Source: Prostheceraeus crozeri (Eukaryota; Platyhelminthes; Polycladida; Euryleptidae). From it: a stretch of 64,000 nt of DNA. Where the stretch lies: positions 62,001 to 126,000 of the forward strand of contig CAJQUW010009257.1 of NCBI GenBank assembly GCA_907163375.1. Reading direction: 5' to 3'. A program made the translations under genes and the position numbers. Within the stretch, counting starts at the first letter, position 1. Every line of letters starts with the position of its first letter. Positions 46,388 to 56,330 of the stretch are shown in pieces. The notes under the pieces are model-generated. The model saw nothing but the letters and a program-made list of their open reading frames with translations, was not told the origin of the DNA and did not search any database.

Positions 46388-47288
46388 CGAGGTTACTTAC
46401 TCTAGTGGAGAGGTGTGTGAACACAGATGTGAAGAGGATTCTTACGTAATTGTGACTGATGTACAGACCTTAGTCTTTCAATTAGGAGAGGGAAATTATA
46501 AGAGAGAAAGAAAATTTTACCATCACCTTGCCATCTGTCAGCCGGCAGTGACGTCCACCATCGACACTCACCCAATGCGACGGCAATCGGCCATTAATGG
46601 ACCGATGCATTTTTTTACACAGGGGTAGTATGAAATTCACCACAGAGGTAGGAGGTAAAGTTCTACCTTTTCTAGATATTGACCTGGACGTTTCATCCAA
46701 CACGCTAACTACTAAGGTGTACAGAAAACCCACATACACTGGTCTAACCTTGAATTTCAGAGCCATATGCCCCATGCAATGGAAAATTTCTGTTTTAAGC
46801 ACTCTGATCAACAGAGCCTACATCGTCTGCTCGTCATGGCAAACTTTCCATGATGAAATAAGGAAATTGACAAAAAATTTTCAAAACAACGGATATCCGT
46901 TTTACTTTATACAAAAAGTGGTTAAACATTATCTGGACAAAAGATTCTGTGCTCCAAAAGAAAAAGATGAATCCCAATGCCTCCATACTGTCAAAATTCC
47001 ATTTTTTGGCATTCAATCGGTTTATTTTAAAAAGAAACTACAATCACTATTCCGTAGAATAGATAAAGAATTTCCTATCCGTTGGGTTTTCACATGCAAT
47101 AAACTAAAAAGTGGTTTCTCCAACAAAGATCATGCTCCCAAAGTTCTTAGGTCTAATGTCATTTACCAATTCGCTTGTAAGGTGGACCCTCGCACTACCT
47201 ACATAGGTAGAACTACAAGACACTTAAACTTAAGAATAAAAGAACATCGGGAAAAATGTCCGCCATTTCTGACCATAGGTTAAATTGC
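46388..47288 (+). mobile_element. PLE 3' part with flanking transposon end
   Basis: The plus-strand partner of 39626-40530. Up to 46625 it is the right end of the TIR transposon; from 46630 it is PLE. Similarity with the other copy stops sharply at both ends (cgaggttacttactctag inside, ataggttaaatt outside). Confidence 0.92.
46630..47283 (+). pseudogene. PLE RT C-terminus and partial GIY-YIG domain
   Basis: MKFTTEVGGKVLPFLDIDL, VYRKPTYTGLTLNFRAI and SGFSNKDHAPKVLRSN lead to the GIY-YIG start VIYQFACKVDPRTTYIGRTT and RHLNLRIKEHREK, then a stop shortly after. The nuclease is cut before its catalytic Glu/Asn region. This is the continuation of the frame interrupted at 44318. Confidence 0.9.
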
Positions 47289-47939
47289 AGTTGCAGCTGT
47301 AAAGTTGACAATTTCAAAATTATATCATGAAATGACGTCAGGTCATCGATTTATTTTGCTTTTATTTTTCTATAAACTTCTATAGACGCTTCTTACCTCA
47401 AGTACCAAAATTCATGCTCGTAGTGCCTTATGCAGATTTGCCTGTTCTTCACATTAGTGGTCTGCATTCGTCGGGAATTTGCCTCCAACACAACGCGAAG
47501 TATTGGACGCATTTGCCGATCGCTAATTGTGTTGTTTTAACTGAACATCTTTTAGAAGTTCATGAATATGTTGGATTATGCTGTTTGTGATGTCTTACTA
47601 TGAAAGTTTAGGGAAAATGCTGTATTTATTACGTCAGGAATTTGCTTCTAAATCATCGCGTTACCTCGGCGATTCAATTTTCCCATACTGCACTGATTGT
47701 GATAATGAAGATGAACGAATCAGTGTCATCCAATGACACGATATTCTCGTACACCGTAGTTATGATCAAATGTGTATTTGGAATTTGTGTGGAGACACGT
47801 GATCAGGGGATAGGGGCGGCATGGCGCCAATCATAGCTCTTGCAAATTCTTTGCAAATAGGCTTCAACCACCCCACAGCAATATGCGCACTTACGCTTTA
47901 TTTATCTTATTTGCATCATAATTTTTCTTCATATTTTAG
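47289..47939 (+). other. Gemin2 intron 2, last part
   Basis: No element recognised; ends in the acceptor tcatattttag. Confidence 0.6.
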
Positions 47940-48023
47940 ACAACGGAATGCAAGCAGTTTCGTCTGAAACCTTCAATAGAATGGCAACAATCACAAATTG
48001 CGCATTTTTCTCGCGTTAGAGAT
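47940..48023 (+). CDS. Gemin2: Gemin2 exon 3
   Basis: 28 codons in phase 0, acceptor catattttag, donor gtaagt. FRLKPSIEWQQSQIAHFSRV aligns with the most conserved Gemin2 motif (P-x-LQWQQQQVAQFSxVR in human). This motif lies in the SMN/Sm-binding N-terminal half. It is the strongest single piece of evidence for the gene. It follows an 11-kb intron. Confidence 0.95.
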
Positions 48024-48374
48024 GTAAGTACATTTTACAGTTTGATTGGTGTCTCGTCTTTTTGTATTATGGAGTGATAAATGCACCCGTGTTACTTGGC
48101 TGACTATGCACACGAAAGAGATCATTTTGCGATCGTAGGAGTGAAATTGCATCATGGGATTGACATCCATTGTAGAAGTCTCTGATATTACTTCATGAAT
48201 CGTCCGTCGATGGGATATTTCTAAAATCGATGGTTGCAGCTCGGGGTCATAAAAAATTAATTGGAAAATATCCGATTTCAATCAGTTTATTGATTGTGAC
48301 GATTCGCAATCCTAGCAGAATTTGATAATTGTTTTTTACAATTATTGCATTTTTCTGGCATGCAATTTTTTTCT

Positions 48375-48637
48375 TCGTTTGGAGGTACGGTCACCTCCAA
48401 AGAATGTCCAACTGCAAGTGGCCGAGGAGACTAATCGATATTGAGATACCGGGTCCGAACATCAAAGGCGATCAGAGGAAAAAGTGGATGCACAACGTCA
48501 GGAAGGTTATGGAGCTCCCACATCTCAACCGTCGACTTGCGCAAGATCGGACGGTGTGGAGGAGGCGCACTTATGCGAACGAGAATCGACGTAGCCCAAA
48601 TGTTGCACCCTCAAACCTTTGGCCCAACCGACAATAA
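48375..48637 (+). pseudogene. RTE-like LINE C-terminus, in Gemin2 intron 3
   Basis: WRYGHLQRMSNCKWPRRLID, then KGDQRKKWMHNVRKVMELPH and AQDRTVWRRRTYA: the RWxGHVxRM...RKxWxDNV...DRxxWR arrangement of LINE ORF2 C-termini. Ends in TAA at 48635-48637. Only the last 85 residues are left. Confidence 0.8.
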
Positions 48638-48659
48638 ACGAGGAGTATGAGTATCCAGG

Positions 48660-48920
48660 ACGCACTCCCGAGGCTTCAAGGCGCCATCATGAAAAGCCTC
48701 AGATACCTAGACCTGATAAAACCTGATCAGTCTTTCAGGCACCTCCTCAAGCTGAACAGTGCACTCATGAAGATCCGCGACCTGAGGTTTCAAGGCGCCC
48801 TCATGTAGTCCCAAGGAGTCCTCAAGGTCAATGAGGCGCCCTCATGAGTCATGAAGCTAAGGCACCTTCATGAGTCATTAAGGAAGCTAGGGCGCTCTCA
48901 TATAGTCACAAGGTGTGGTC
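48660..48920 (+). repeat. Imperfect minisatellite with ggcgccctcatg core
   Basis: Variants of aaggcgcc(c/a)tcatgagtc recur about nine times at 24-40 bp spacing directly after the LINE end. GC-rich against its surroundings. Possibly the tail or an amplified 3' end of that LINE. Confidence 0.72.
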
Positions 48921-49166
48921 ATGAATTTCAGCTGATTCGACAGTGAATTGGCGCGCCTTTCATAGATATTGGGCATACTTTGGCGCCCAGTCTTAATTTT
49001 CCTAGACTTTTTCCTATTCCGCTTGTATGAAGTTACAGAAAATTTGGTTCCATACACATTGCCAGTTCTTCTTTCTACAAACTTCGTTTCGATTGTTTTA
49101 TATATTTCAGATATTTAAAGTCTGATTTGTGATCCGTGTTCACTATCAACAATTCTCAATTTTCAG

Positions 49167-49217
49167 GCTTTTCACAAGGAAAAGATGCGATTTTCCGCTC
49201 CAGATCCACCTAAAGTG
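49167..49217 (+). CDS. Gemin2: Gemin2 exon 4 (51 nt)
   Basis: Acceptor caattttcag, 17 codons in phase 0 (AFHKEKMRFSAPDPPKV), donor gtaagt. It corresponds to the poorly conserved linker between the WQQ motif and the DEEGW motif of Gemin2. Phase, strand and perfect splice sites support it more than the peptide itself. Confidence 0.82.
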
Positions 49218-49479
49218 GTAAGTTGCAGTTGACTTCAAACTCTATACCGTAATTTTGTTTTTCATAGAAATAATTGAAAGCAGGACCGATCTTAGGCAAA
49301 TAAATGTGAAATAAGGATTATCTGACTTTTTTCTTAATTTGTCGATTATCTGTGACCCTGATTTTGATTGCACGTGAACCTTACATGTGCGATCTTTTCT
49401 CGCTTCCAAAGCCTCAGGCTCATATTGAAAGAAGGCCTGAAACTTTAATTGTAAGCAACTGTGCGGCTTCATGGTAAGG

Positions 49480-50440
49480 CAGCTGCGGACCCTGATTCGG
49501 ACACACTCTCGGGTCCTGTCAGGTTTGGTTCCGGGGTAGTAGAACCGTTGTTGGGCAGTGCAGCATCTTAAACTAGTCTATTTTTTTACTGAATTTTCAC
49601 CCCTAGCACAGCTATGAGCCATGAACGAAGCTAGGGGTTACTCAATGAAAAGTAACAAATTGTATTATTTTAAATGAATAAAATAAAAAAAAAACAGATC
49701 TTCTAATCTGACTAAGCTGTCCCCATCAGATACCTATTCGCACGCCTCTTGAAACTATCAAGATTGTATTGGTCAGGGAAAGTGGTCTGGGGAAGCTGAT
49801 TCCAAAGCTGTGCCGTGCGAACAAAAAAGCTTTTCGAGCGACTCACAGTACGTGCGCGTTCTAAGCTCACATTATAGCATGTGAGTGCATTAGCTCTGCG
49901 TGTGCTTCTGGAGAAGATCTTAGGTTTGGGTACGCACTCATTTACTGCAGAGCTGCTTCTACCGAAATAGTACCTGTAGAAGAGACTGAGTGAAGCAACA
50001 TCCCGTCTGACGGAGAGCGGCTGCAACTTGCTAGCAAGTTTTTCACCCATGAGATTCTTGACACGTTTCTCAACCCGTTCAAGGAGGTTAAGATGCGTTT
50101 GTGGGGCGCCTGCCCACAGATGACAACAATACTCCATCAGAGGACGAATAGTGGACTTGTAAAGATAGCAGACAGTCTGTGGTGGAAGATGGCTGCTGGC
50201 ACGATAGAGACTACCAATGCGTTGAGCTGCCTGCTTGCTAATGGATTGGATGTACGGTTTCCATGACAAGTCTTTCGTAACCGCCAATCCAAGGAAGGAG
50301 ATGGGATCTTGTTCTCTGATCCTATTATCTGACAAGCTTTATGAAGCTTAAGTCTATGAAGCTTTTGCGTCACAACTCCCCCATACTGTAAGCGTGGACG
50401 GTGCTGACATAGACTCTGATGTGGTGTGGTACTTTTAGTC
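49480..50440 (-). mobile_element. CR1/L2-like LINE 3' end, 5'-truncated
   Basis: Carries the C-terminal reverse-transcriptase region below and, after its stop, a tail with ctagcttcgttcatggctca and an A/T-rich stretch. Upstream, similarity is lost near 50400 (5' truncation, as usual for target-primed insertion). It lies in Gemin2 intron 4, antisense to Gemin2, directly downstream of the lectin gene. Confidence 0.85.
49712..50335 (-). pseudogene. CR1/L2-like RT C-terminal region
   Basis: An intact-looking stretch of about 207 codons: [54 protein letters not shown], and a tail ending [22 protein letters not shown]-type. These are the thumb and C-terminal blocks of CR1/L2/Jockey ORF2 proteins. 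The catalytic RT motifs are missing upstream, so it is not an active element. No ATG is implied; the frame is entered from the truncated RT. Confidence 0.9.
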
Positions 50441-50664
50441 GGGACTCTGGATGCCCTTCCTGCCAACTTCCAATAACACTTTCGGTACTCGACCTCTGGA
50501 CCAAAAATCGCTTGGCCAAGTTCGTAACCTCTGTCCCATGAACACAATATATACAACACCAACCCCCACCCAGATTGGCTCAGATGTAGAGGAGTGCGCC
50601 TTGTTTGGCAAAGGTTGGTTTCTGTCCACTGTTTGTGATTTGAATTTGAAAGAAAATGACAACT

Positions 50665-51306
50665 TTAATCTTTGCTGATGCTTTTTAAACATACAAAATG
50701 TTTCTTTTTCTCACAGTTGTTATAGCTCATTCCTTTCACACATGCAGCTACGCAATTGTTGCCTGCTGGCGATGATAAATTCTCTGTCACAAACTTATTT
50801 GCATTCGGACCATAGAATTCCAACCGTTCATGATTATATTTCAGACCAACCCATGGACAGTTGAGCATTGATAATCCTTCCTTCGCCACTGCATCATACT
50901 CTCCCTTGCTTTTAAATGTTGCCAGTGAGCCATTGAAGAGTCCACAGATCTTAAGAGCATCAAACCAACTTGTCATCTCATGCCAGGTTGATATGCATAG
51001 TCCAGCGCCTACTCTCCTCCATGGTGGTAGACAAGTGTCATTTGAATCCAACTGAGTCCTGATGCTATCTGTTTCTTGTCGCAGATGTTCTAATTCGTAG
51101 TTCATAACGGAGAGTCCCTCAAAGAAATCAGAAAGAGGTTCTTCTTTACTTAATTTTGATGGGTCTAATATTCGATTCGTCTTGTTTTCCATGTCGCGAA
51201 TTAAAGTCTGTAAATAATTTAGAGTCTGAGGTAGTTGCGAACAGACAAGGCCAGAAAATAGGATAGCAACCATCATGAACCCGAGAACATAGCGTGAAAT
51301 CTTCAT
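50665..51306 (-). CDS. Secreted C-type lectin-like protein, intronless, nested gene
   Basis: A 213-residue frame from ATG 51306 to a stop at 50665. Residues 1-24 are a signal peptide (hydrophobic YVLGFMMVAILFSGLVCSQ). Residues 25-90 form a polar, probably helical stalk, with N-glycosylation site NKT at 41. Residues 92-206 form a long-form C-type lectin domain: extra pair Cys92/Cys104, WVGL at 152-155 (the WIGL motif), Cys121 with Cys206, and Cys185/189 with Cys198. The usual Ca/sugar motifs (EPN or QPD, WND) are absent, so a non-sugar or non-canonical ligand is likely. A GTG one codon upstream is not needed. The gene sits antisense in Gemin2 intron 4. A TATA box is placed just upstream. Confidence 0.88.
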   Translation of the reverse strand: MKISRYVLGFMMVAILFSGLVCSQLPQTLNYLQTLIRDMENKTNRILDPSKLSKEEPLSDFFEGLSVMNYELEHLRQETDSIRTQLDSNDTCLPPWRRVGAGLCISTWHEMTSWFDALKICGLFNGSLATFKSKGEYDAVAKEGLSMLNCPWVGLKYNHERLEFYGPNANKFVTENLSSPAGNNCVAACVKGMSYNNCEKKKHFVCLKSISKD

Positions 51307-51348
51307 CACTGCGTAATCTTTGGAACTGAAGTAATCGTAGATAATTGC

Positions 51349-51355
51349 CTTTATA
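51349..51355 (-). promoter_or_regulatory. TATA box of the lectin gene
   Basis: TATAAAG on the minus strand, 43-49 nt upstream of the lectin ATG. A start about 30 nt downstream would leave a 5' UTR of some 15 nt. Fits an independent, strongly transcribed immune-type gene rather than a retrocopy. Confidence 0.5.
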
Positions 51356-51359
51356 TTGC

Positions 51360-52671
51360 AATTAATCAGTCGACATCCGTCGGATATACTACATCACGTG
51401 CATCACGTTTAAGGCTGATTGATGAGCAAATGATAATGCAATAGGTTAATTATTTGCTACAGATCTAAGCAATGCGTTATGCTATAGATCGCTCTCACTC
51501 CATAACATATTTCTAGTAGATGATTTCCGAAGGCAAAGTATGAGTGGAGTCGAAGCGCTCTCTCCAGTGTCTTGAATGCGTCATTAGTCATGTGTGATAA
51601 TGGCAGTGTATAAATAGAGAGCATTATGTTAATCGTGTGGTAGTTTGACCAATAGAAGTCTGTTCATGGAGAAAAGGAGCACACAAGATAAGGCAATGTT
51701 ATATGTAAACATGAGCTATTACAGGTTGTCCAATTTTTCGCAAATTCAGTGGACGCATCATGCAGACCGTTTCATAAATGATGTCACAAAAATCAACACA
51801 TTTTCAATGTTGAAGTCTAGTTTGGCTGGGAAGAGTCAAGATAAATATTGATGTTTGTTGTAAATTTATATTTAGCAAACAATTTCGATCATCATTAGAT
51901 CATCGTCAAGCATAGAAGGAAAACATTTACATGTACAAAATTCAGATTGCATAGAGAGTAGAATAAGCTATCATGAGTAAAAAATAGAGATGAGTAAGAG
52001 AAGAGGAATAGAAATGTGAGCATAAGACCAATAGTACTGGGCTACATTTTACCAATGACAATGGAAATTGGCTATGATCTGACTAAAAGGAAAAAGGATA
52101 AAAGAATGAGGAAGAGGAAATGAAGCAATGTGAATAATGATAAAGTGATGCAGCATGATAGAAAAGTTTTTTCTAGCAGCTCTAAAAGTTTTTCTACGTC
52201 CAGATAGAGACAGAAACCGCGCACACGCTCGATAATGATGACAGTCTTTGAATCGTAGTGCAATAGAAGACACAGGATTCATGCGCAAGACTAATGACAC
52301 TCGAGTAATTATGATAATTGTAGATAAAGAAATAATGATTGAGAACCACAGTGGCAACTGCTGTTCGTGATCGCAAAATCCTAGTATATTGTGAAACGCA
52401 TGATTTAAACTTAAATCTCAGAAATCAGACTATTCAGTATTAATGAAAATAAAAATAGATTCGTCAGTTTCGATCCAGGATGCGGGTGCTTGAAAAAACC
52501 CGGGTATTTGCAATCCCTGCTATAGACTCCTTTGTGTAATTAAGATAATGCTTGTTACTCAGTGAGATCGTCGAAAATGAAGAGAAACACCAATAGACTT
52601 TAAGATGAAACAATGTAATACTTCTCTAGCTTGAATACATGTATTTCTTCTCATTGTATATGTATTTACAG
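51360..52671 (+). other. Gemin2 intron 4, last part, mostly unassigned
   Basis: tataaatagagag at 51609 resembles a promoter. A short frame to 51851 has a weak LINE C-terminus look (RFINDVTKINTFSMLKSSL). Otherwise nothing recognised. Confidence 0.35.
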
Positions 52672-52755
52672 CCTGACTGCAAAGATGAAGAAGCATGGAC
52701 GGAATTTATCTACAACAATCGACCTCTGAATCAGTACATCTTGCCCCTTGATCAG
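52672..52755 (+). CDS. Gemin2: Gemin2 exon 5
   Basis: Acceptor tatgtatttacag, 28 codons in phase 0, donor gtacaa. PDCKDEEAWTEFIYNN matches the DEEGWxxF motif of human Gemin2, and the following NRPLNQYILPLDQ leads directly to the motif in exon 6. The loop between the two motifs is shorter than in human. This part belongs to the Gemin2 C-terminal half that contacts Sm proteins. Confidence 0.93.
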
Positions 52756-52844
52756 GTACAACTTCGTATCATAGCCTTATATTCTTGAAAACATTCAAAG
52801 TGATTCATAGAAGCTGCGATTATTCACTGTAGGGCTACAGAGCC

Positions 52845-53850
52845 GGAGCTTTTCGAAATAAGTGAAGCTCTTGATCTGTAGGACCTCGATTTTTCAAAAA
52901 TCAATATTTTTCAGAGGCATTGATTTCTGCTATTTAGTAGATTTTAATTGAGGTAAAATATAGTGATATAATCTGTTTTTTCGTAAGCTGACTTAGTTGA
53001 TCATTTGTTTACACAAACACTTTGTTAGTGGTACATTCATATACATTAGTGCATGTTGCTTTTCTAAATCGGTTTTTACCAATAGACTTTTTACTGTTAT
53101 ATGAAAAATAAAGTTTGCACATTTACCAGTGCGCATGAAGGCACAAACCTTGATAGGAGAATCGAGAATAACATAAGAAATGCAGACAATGCCATATTAA
53201 TTGCCACCACGGAAAACGAATGCAGTGGCCACATTGAGCGTGTATGCAAAGAGAAGCCTGTATAGAGGACTAAAATCATAGTTTCGGATTTTGGAACGAA
53301 ATGCAGGGCATCAACGTGAACGGTGTATAGATGGACAAATGTTCAGGTGTCTGTGCGCCTTGCTGTACTATGACGGAAGGAACGATGATGATACAAGATA
53401 TCTAAAATGGCGATGTGGCGGTCAACAGTGACCCTTTCGAAAAATATTTGGAAGAGTCTTGACATTAGTTTTTCAGGTCTACAAAGAAATGGTCTGTTCA
53501 ATCTCAGGCACTTTCAATTGTGCTAGATGGTTGTGCACTGATCAAAGTCGTCGGAAGGTGGAAGCACTTGAGGTAGGCACTGTGAAAGCGCTTGGTGTTG
53601 GCACAGGGTACACCGCAAATCTTCAAGAGAGGATTGGATGGCCACATAATTGACCATCCAAGATCAGCAAGCACCAACTCAGTCACATCATAAGAAGATA
53701 TCAGGCCGACTATCTTGACCACATTATGAAGAGGTAAAATATGGGGAAAATAATGATGGCGGAACACGAATCTGTTGAAGAAGACAAAGAGGCCATACTC
53801 TATGGAGTGGGCAGCTCCTGTCAAGTATGTCACCATGACGGGCTACGACG
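52845..53850 (+). mobile_element. LINE 3' region, copy B (decayed)
   Basis: Direct-orientation relative of 33690-34865. It includes TNQLSHIIRRYQADYLDHIMKR-type coding remnants (RRxQADYLDHIMKR), then gaagaagacaaagaggcc, and is followed immediately by the minisatellite. Carried in Gemin2 intron 5. Confidence 0.65.
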
Positions 53851-54000
53851 ACGCTGGCCACCCTGCCGAAGTGTTTGAAGATAGACCGGCCGCTACCCTG
53901 ACTAAGTGCTTCAAGATAGACCCTCCGCCACCCTGACGAAGTGGTTGAAGATAGACCCGCCTCCACCCTGACGAAGAGTTTGAAAAATAGACCGTCACTC
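53851..54000 (+). repeat. Minisatellite, ccaccctgacgaagtgtttg unit
   Basis: Four units of about 42 bp: ccaccctgacgaagtgtttg, then aagatagaccg with variants. The same unit returns at 58590-58700 and, more diverged, at 59285-59345. It is a dispersed minisatellite marking at least three sites in this intron. Confidence 0.88.
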
Positions 54001-56330
54001 AGGGTTGGTCAAAACCAGTGGCGTCTTCTCCGTACCTGCGAGGCCTTCGGCGCATACTCAAAAATAATTTTTCAACAATTATAAAAATGAAAAGTGTCAT
54101 CATTCATTTAAATTCGATAGCTTCTCGTGACAGCTGTGCACAGCTTTCCGTCTCAAAGTCAGACGCTCAACCTCATTGAACAGTTATGCAACACCTGCTC
54201 GAATCACAGCTGTTTTCTTCGAACAATTAGACACACAAGCTGGTCGTGTGTTCAGACGGAGCATTGATGCTCAGACAGCGAAAGAGAGTTGTGTGCGTGT
54301 GAGGCAGTAAGCGCACGTGCACGCGCCAATATTGGCTTTTCCGATAGACACAACGCTTTGCCTTCTCCAATTTTTGCAATGAAATTCTACGCGATTCTTG
54401 ATCGAGGGGCGGTATCTAAATATAGTAAGGGAAGTGCAACCCAATTGTTCCTGGATTCGCTTTATGTCAGAGAGGTCACTACGTCAACAGTAGCAGATGG
54501 CTGACGTTCAGACAAGACTGTGATCAGATGATGAGCGTTCTCCAATGGATGCAGAGTAATGCATCTGACCCGAACACCCAGATTCGGTAAAATTCCATAA
54601 TTTGTTTTTACGTGATTGATGTGACGCTATGTTTAGCACTGCAGATGAAATCATAACCACGCCTTTCGTCCGAAGGGAATATACTGAAAAGATGACAGTC
54701 GTCAAGCAAGGTAGGCCAACACCTGATATAAAAATTGAAAGTACTCACAGAGAAAGAAATAAGAAATACACAAAGACATTTTAATGCATTAAAATTTCAA
54801 ACTTGTAAGAACGCAAGAAACTGTTGACATTGTCTCCTCTTTTTCTCGAGAAAATGTGGTCTGGACAGAGAGGGGATATAGTGATCTCAGCTCCTTGAGT
54901 AAGGCGGTAAGAGACATGAGCAATCACTTCTCATGTGCACATTCACTTGGCCTTAAAAAATGTTCGGGAAATTGTTATTAAAAATTCAACTGTTATGAAA
55001 ATTTATGTTGTAACATTAAAAATGTCTGGTATAGAAATAGTATTCCAATGCCGAGTGAAGGCCTATGGTCTGGGCGCACGCGACCCACCCGGTCAGAAAA
55101 AAGTCCGATTTCACCCGCCCGGCGGGCGAAATCGGGTGAAACAGATTTTACCAAATTATGTGATATTTTCGGTGCTTCTAATTATAAGACAGTAATGCCA
55201 ATTCATTTTTCTGATTTATTGACTCTGCCTCTTCGCAAAAATCATCGACTACTATGTATGAATGTATACAATTACGTCATCTACATTTTTCTAACTACAA
55301 CACCAAGTATTGAGTACCAAAGAAAATTTTAACTTCTGATGTTTTCATTTCGCAAGATATTTTATGTTGAGTTTGATGACATGGCCATCAATTTCGCAAG
55401 GAAGTAAAAACAAGCAGTTGTAGTATATTCACGCTTGTGCAGAGTTCGTCTGAGACAATTCTGAGAAAGGTGACGGTGATACTGCGCAGACGTGAGAACT
55501 TTACTTAAATACAAATGCATAAGTAACAAACATATTGCATGCAGATGCTCGGGAGTACAGTAGCCAACGAATCTAAGTTAATAGAAAAACACACATCCCG
55601 GCGCACTTGTAAGAAAACTGCTACACATTGCTCTGATTCACGGACAAAAAGAAAAATGTATCACTCTAACATGGATAGCAGATGGTTAGCTATAAACACT
55701 ACTAACTATGATTGTCATTATTGTGAATTGTCATTATTTCATGAAGATTTCTGTCATTCACTGAGATGCAAACGTGGAGAAAAATAGCATTAACATGGGG
55801 TTAGATCACATATCCAACATTTTACGCCTATGCCCATTGTCCATCCATGACTCGCCGGACATCAGGCAGCCTGGATTAGTCAGCAGCAGACTGCAGTCAT
55901 GCATTCGTAAGATGATGGGGAATTCTGGGAGGCGCGCGCGTCCTTTCTGACACCCCAGCAGGCAAGTCTGCGTTCGACTGACACTTTGGACAATAAGAAA
56001 GAGCGTGCGTCATCGATTTCACATTTTGTGCTTTGTTCGTTACTCTGTGAAATCGACCATACTTTTCATATAAAATTCAATTTATAGACCTCTACATGTG
56101 TTTTCTCTCTGATAATACCAAAATGGAAGAAAACTATTATAAGCCGTTAAGATAACAGTCAGTGTTGTGTAAAGCATTCGTAAATGTGTAGGTAAGAGAA
56201 TAACTTCATCTGATTTCTTATCTGAATAGCTTACAATTATCTGAATATTCGGTACGGTTAAAACATAGATGGTGATTATGGTAAGAGATTTCATCTTACT
56301 TACAAGAAAGTCGAAAAAGCCGATTAAACC
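54001..56330 (+). other. Gemin2 intron 5, unassigned stretch
   Basis: A GC-rich hairpin, cgatttcacccgcc/ggcgggcgaaatcg (about 55107-55135), is the only structure seen. The expected Gemin2 coding sequence is contiguous across exons 5 and 6, so no exon is missing here. Confidence 0.4.

Larger units (their letters stand above)
44319..46625. mobile_element. TIR DNA transposon, 2.3 kb, non-autonomous
   Basis: Begins CCCTGTGAAAAAAACG and ends in the inverse CATTTTTTTACACAGGGG. TAGT stands on both sides (44315-44318, 46626-46629). Removing the element and one TAGT restores the PLE frame R-H-S-M-K-F, so boundaries are certain to within a base. Both ends have GC-rich subterminal parts with gtcg words (gtcgtgtcgacattgg, cgtccaccatcgacactcac). 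Inside is a foldback (44920-45804) and an antisense PLE fragment. No transposase of its own is seen. A 4-bp duplication narrows the superfamily, but I cannot assign it. Confidence 0.88.

Noticed and set aside
46413..46628. 71-codon frame, duplicated perfectly at 40285-40500
   Set aside because: Lies in the end of the TIR transposon and is duplicated with it; no domain, so conservation reflects recent copying.
51307..51309. GTG as the lectin start
   Set aside because: Eukaryotic start is the ATG at 51306, immediately before the signal peptide.
53851..54000. ctgacgaagtgtttgaa unit as a satellite-borne hammerhead
   Set aside because: CTGACGA and GAAA are present but no stem II, and no complementary stem I sequence flanks the core.
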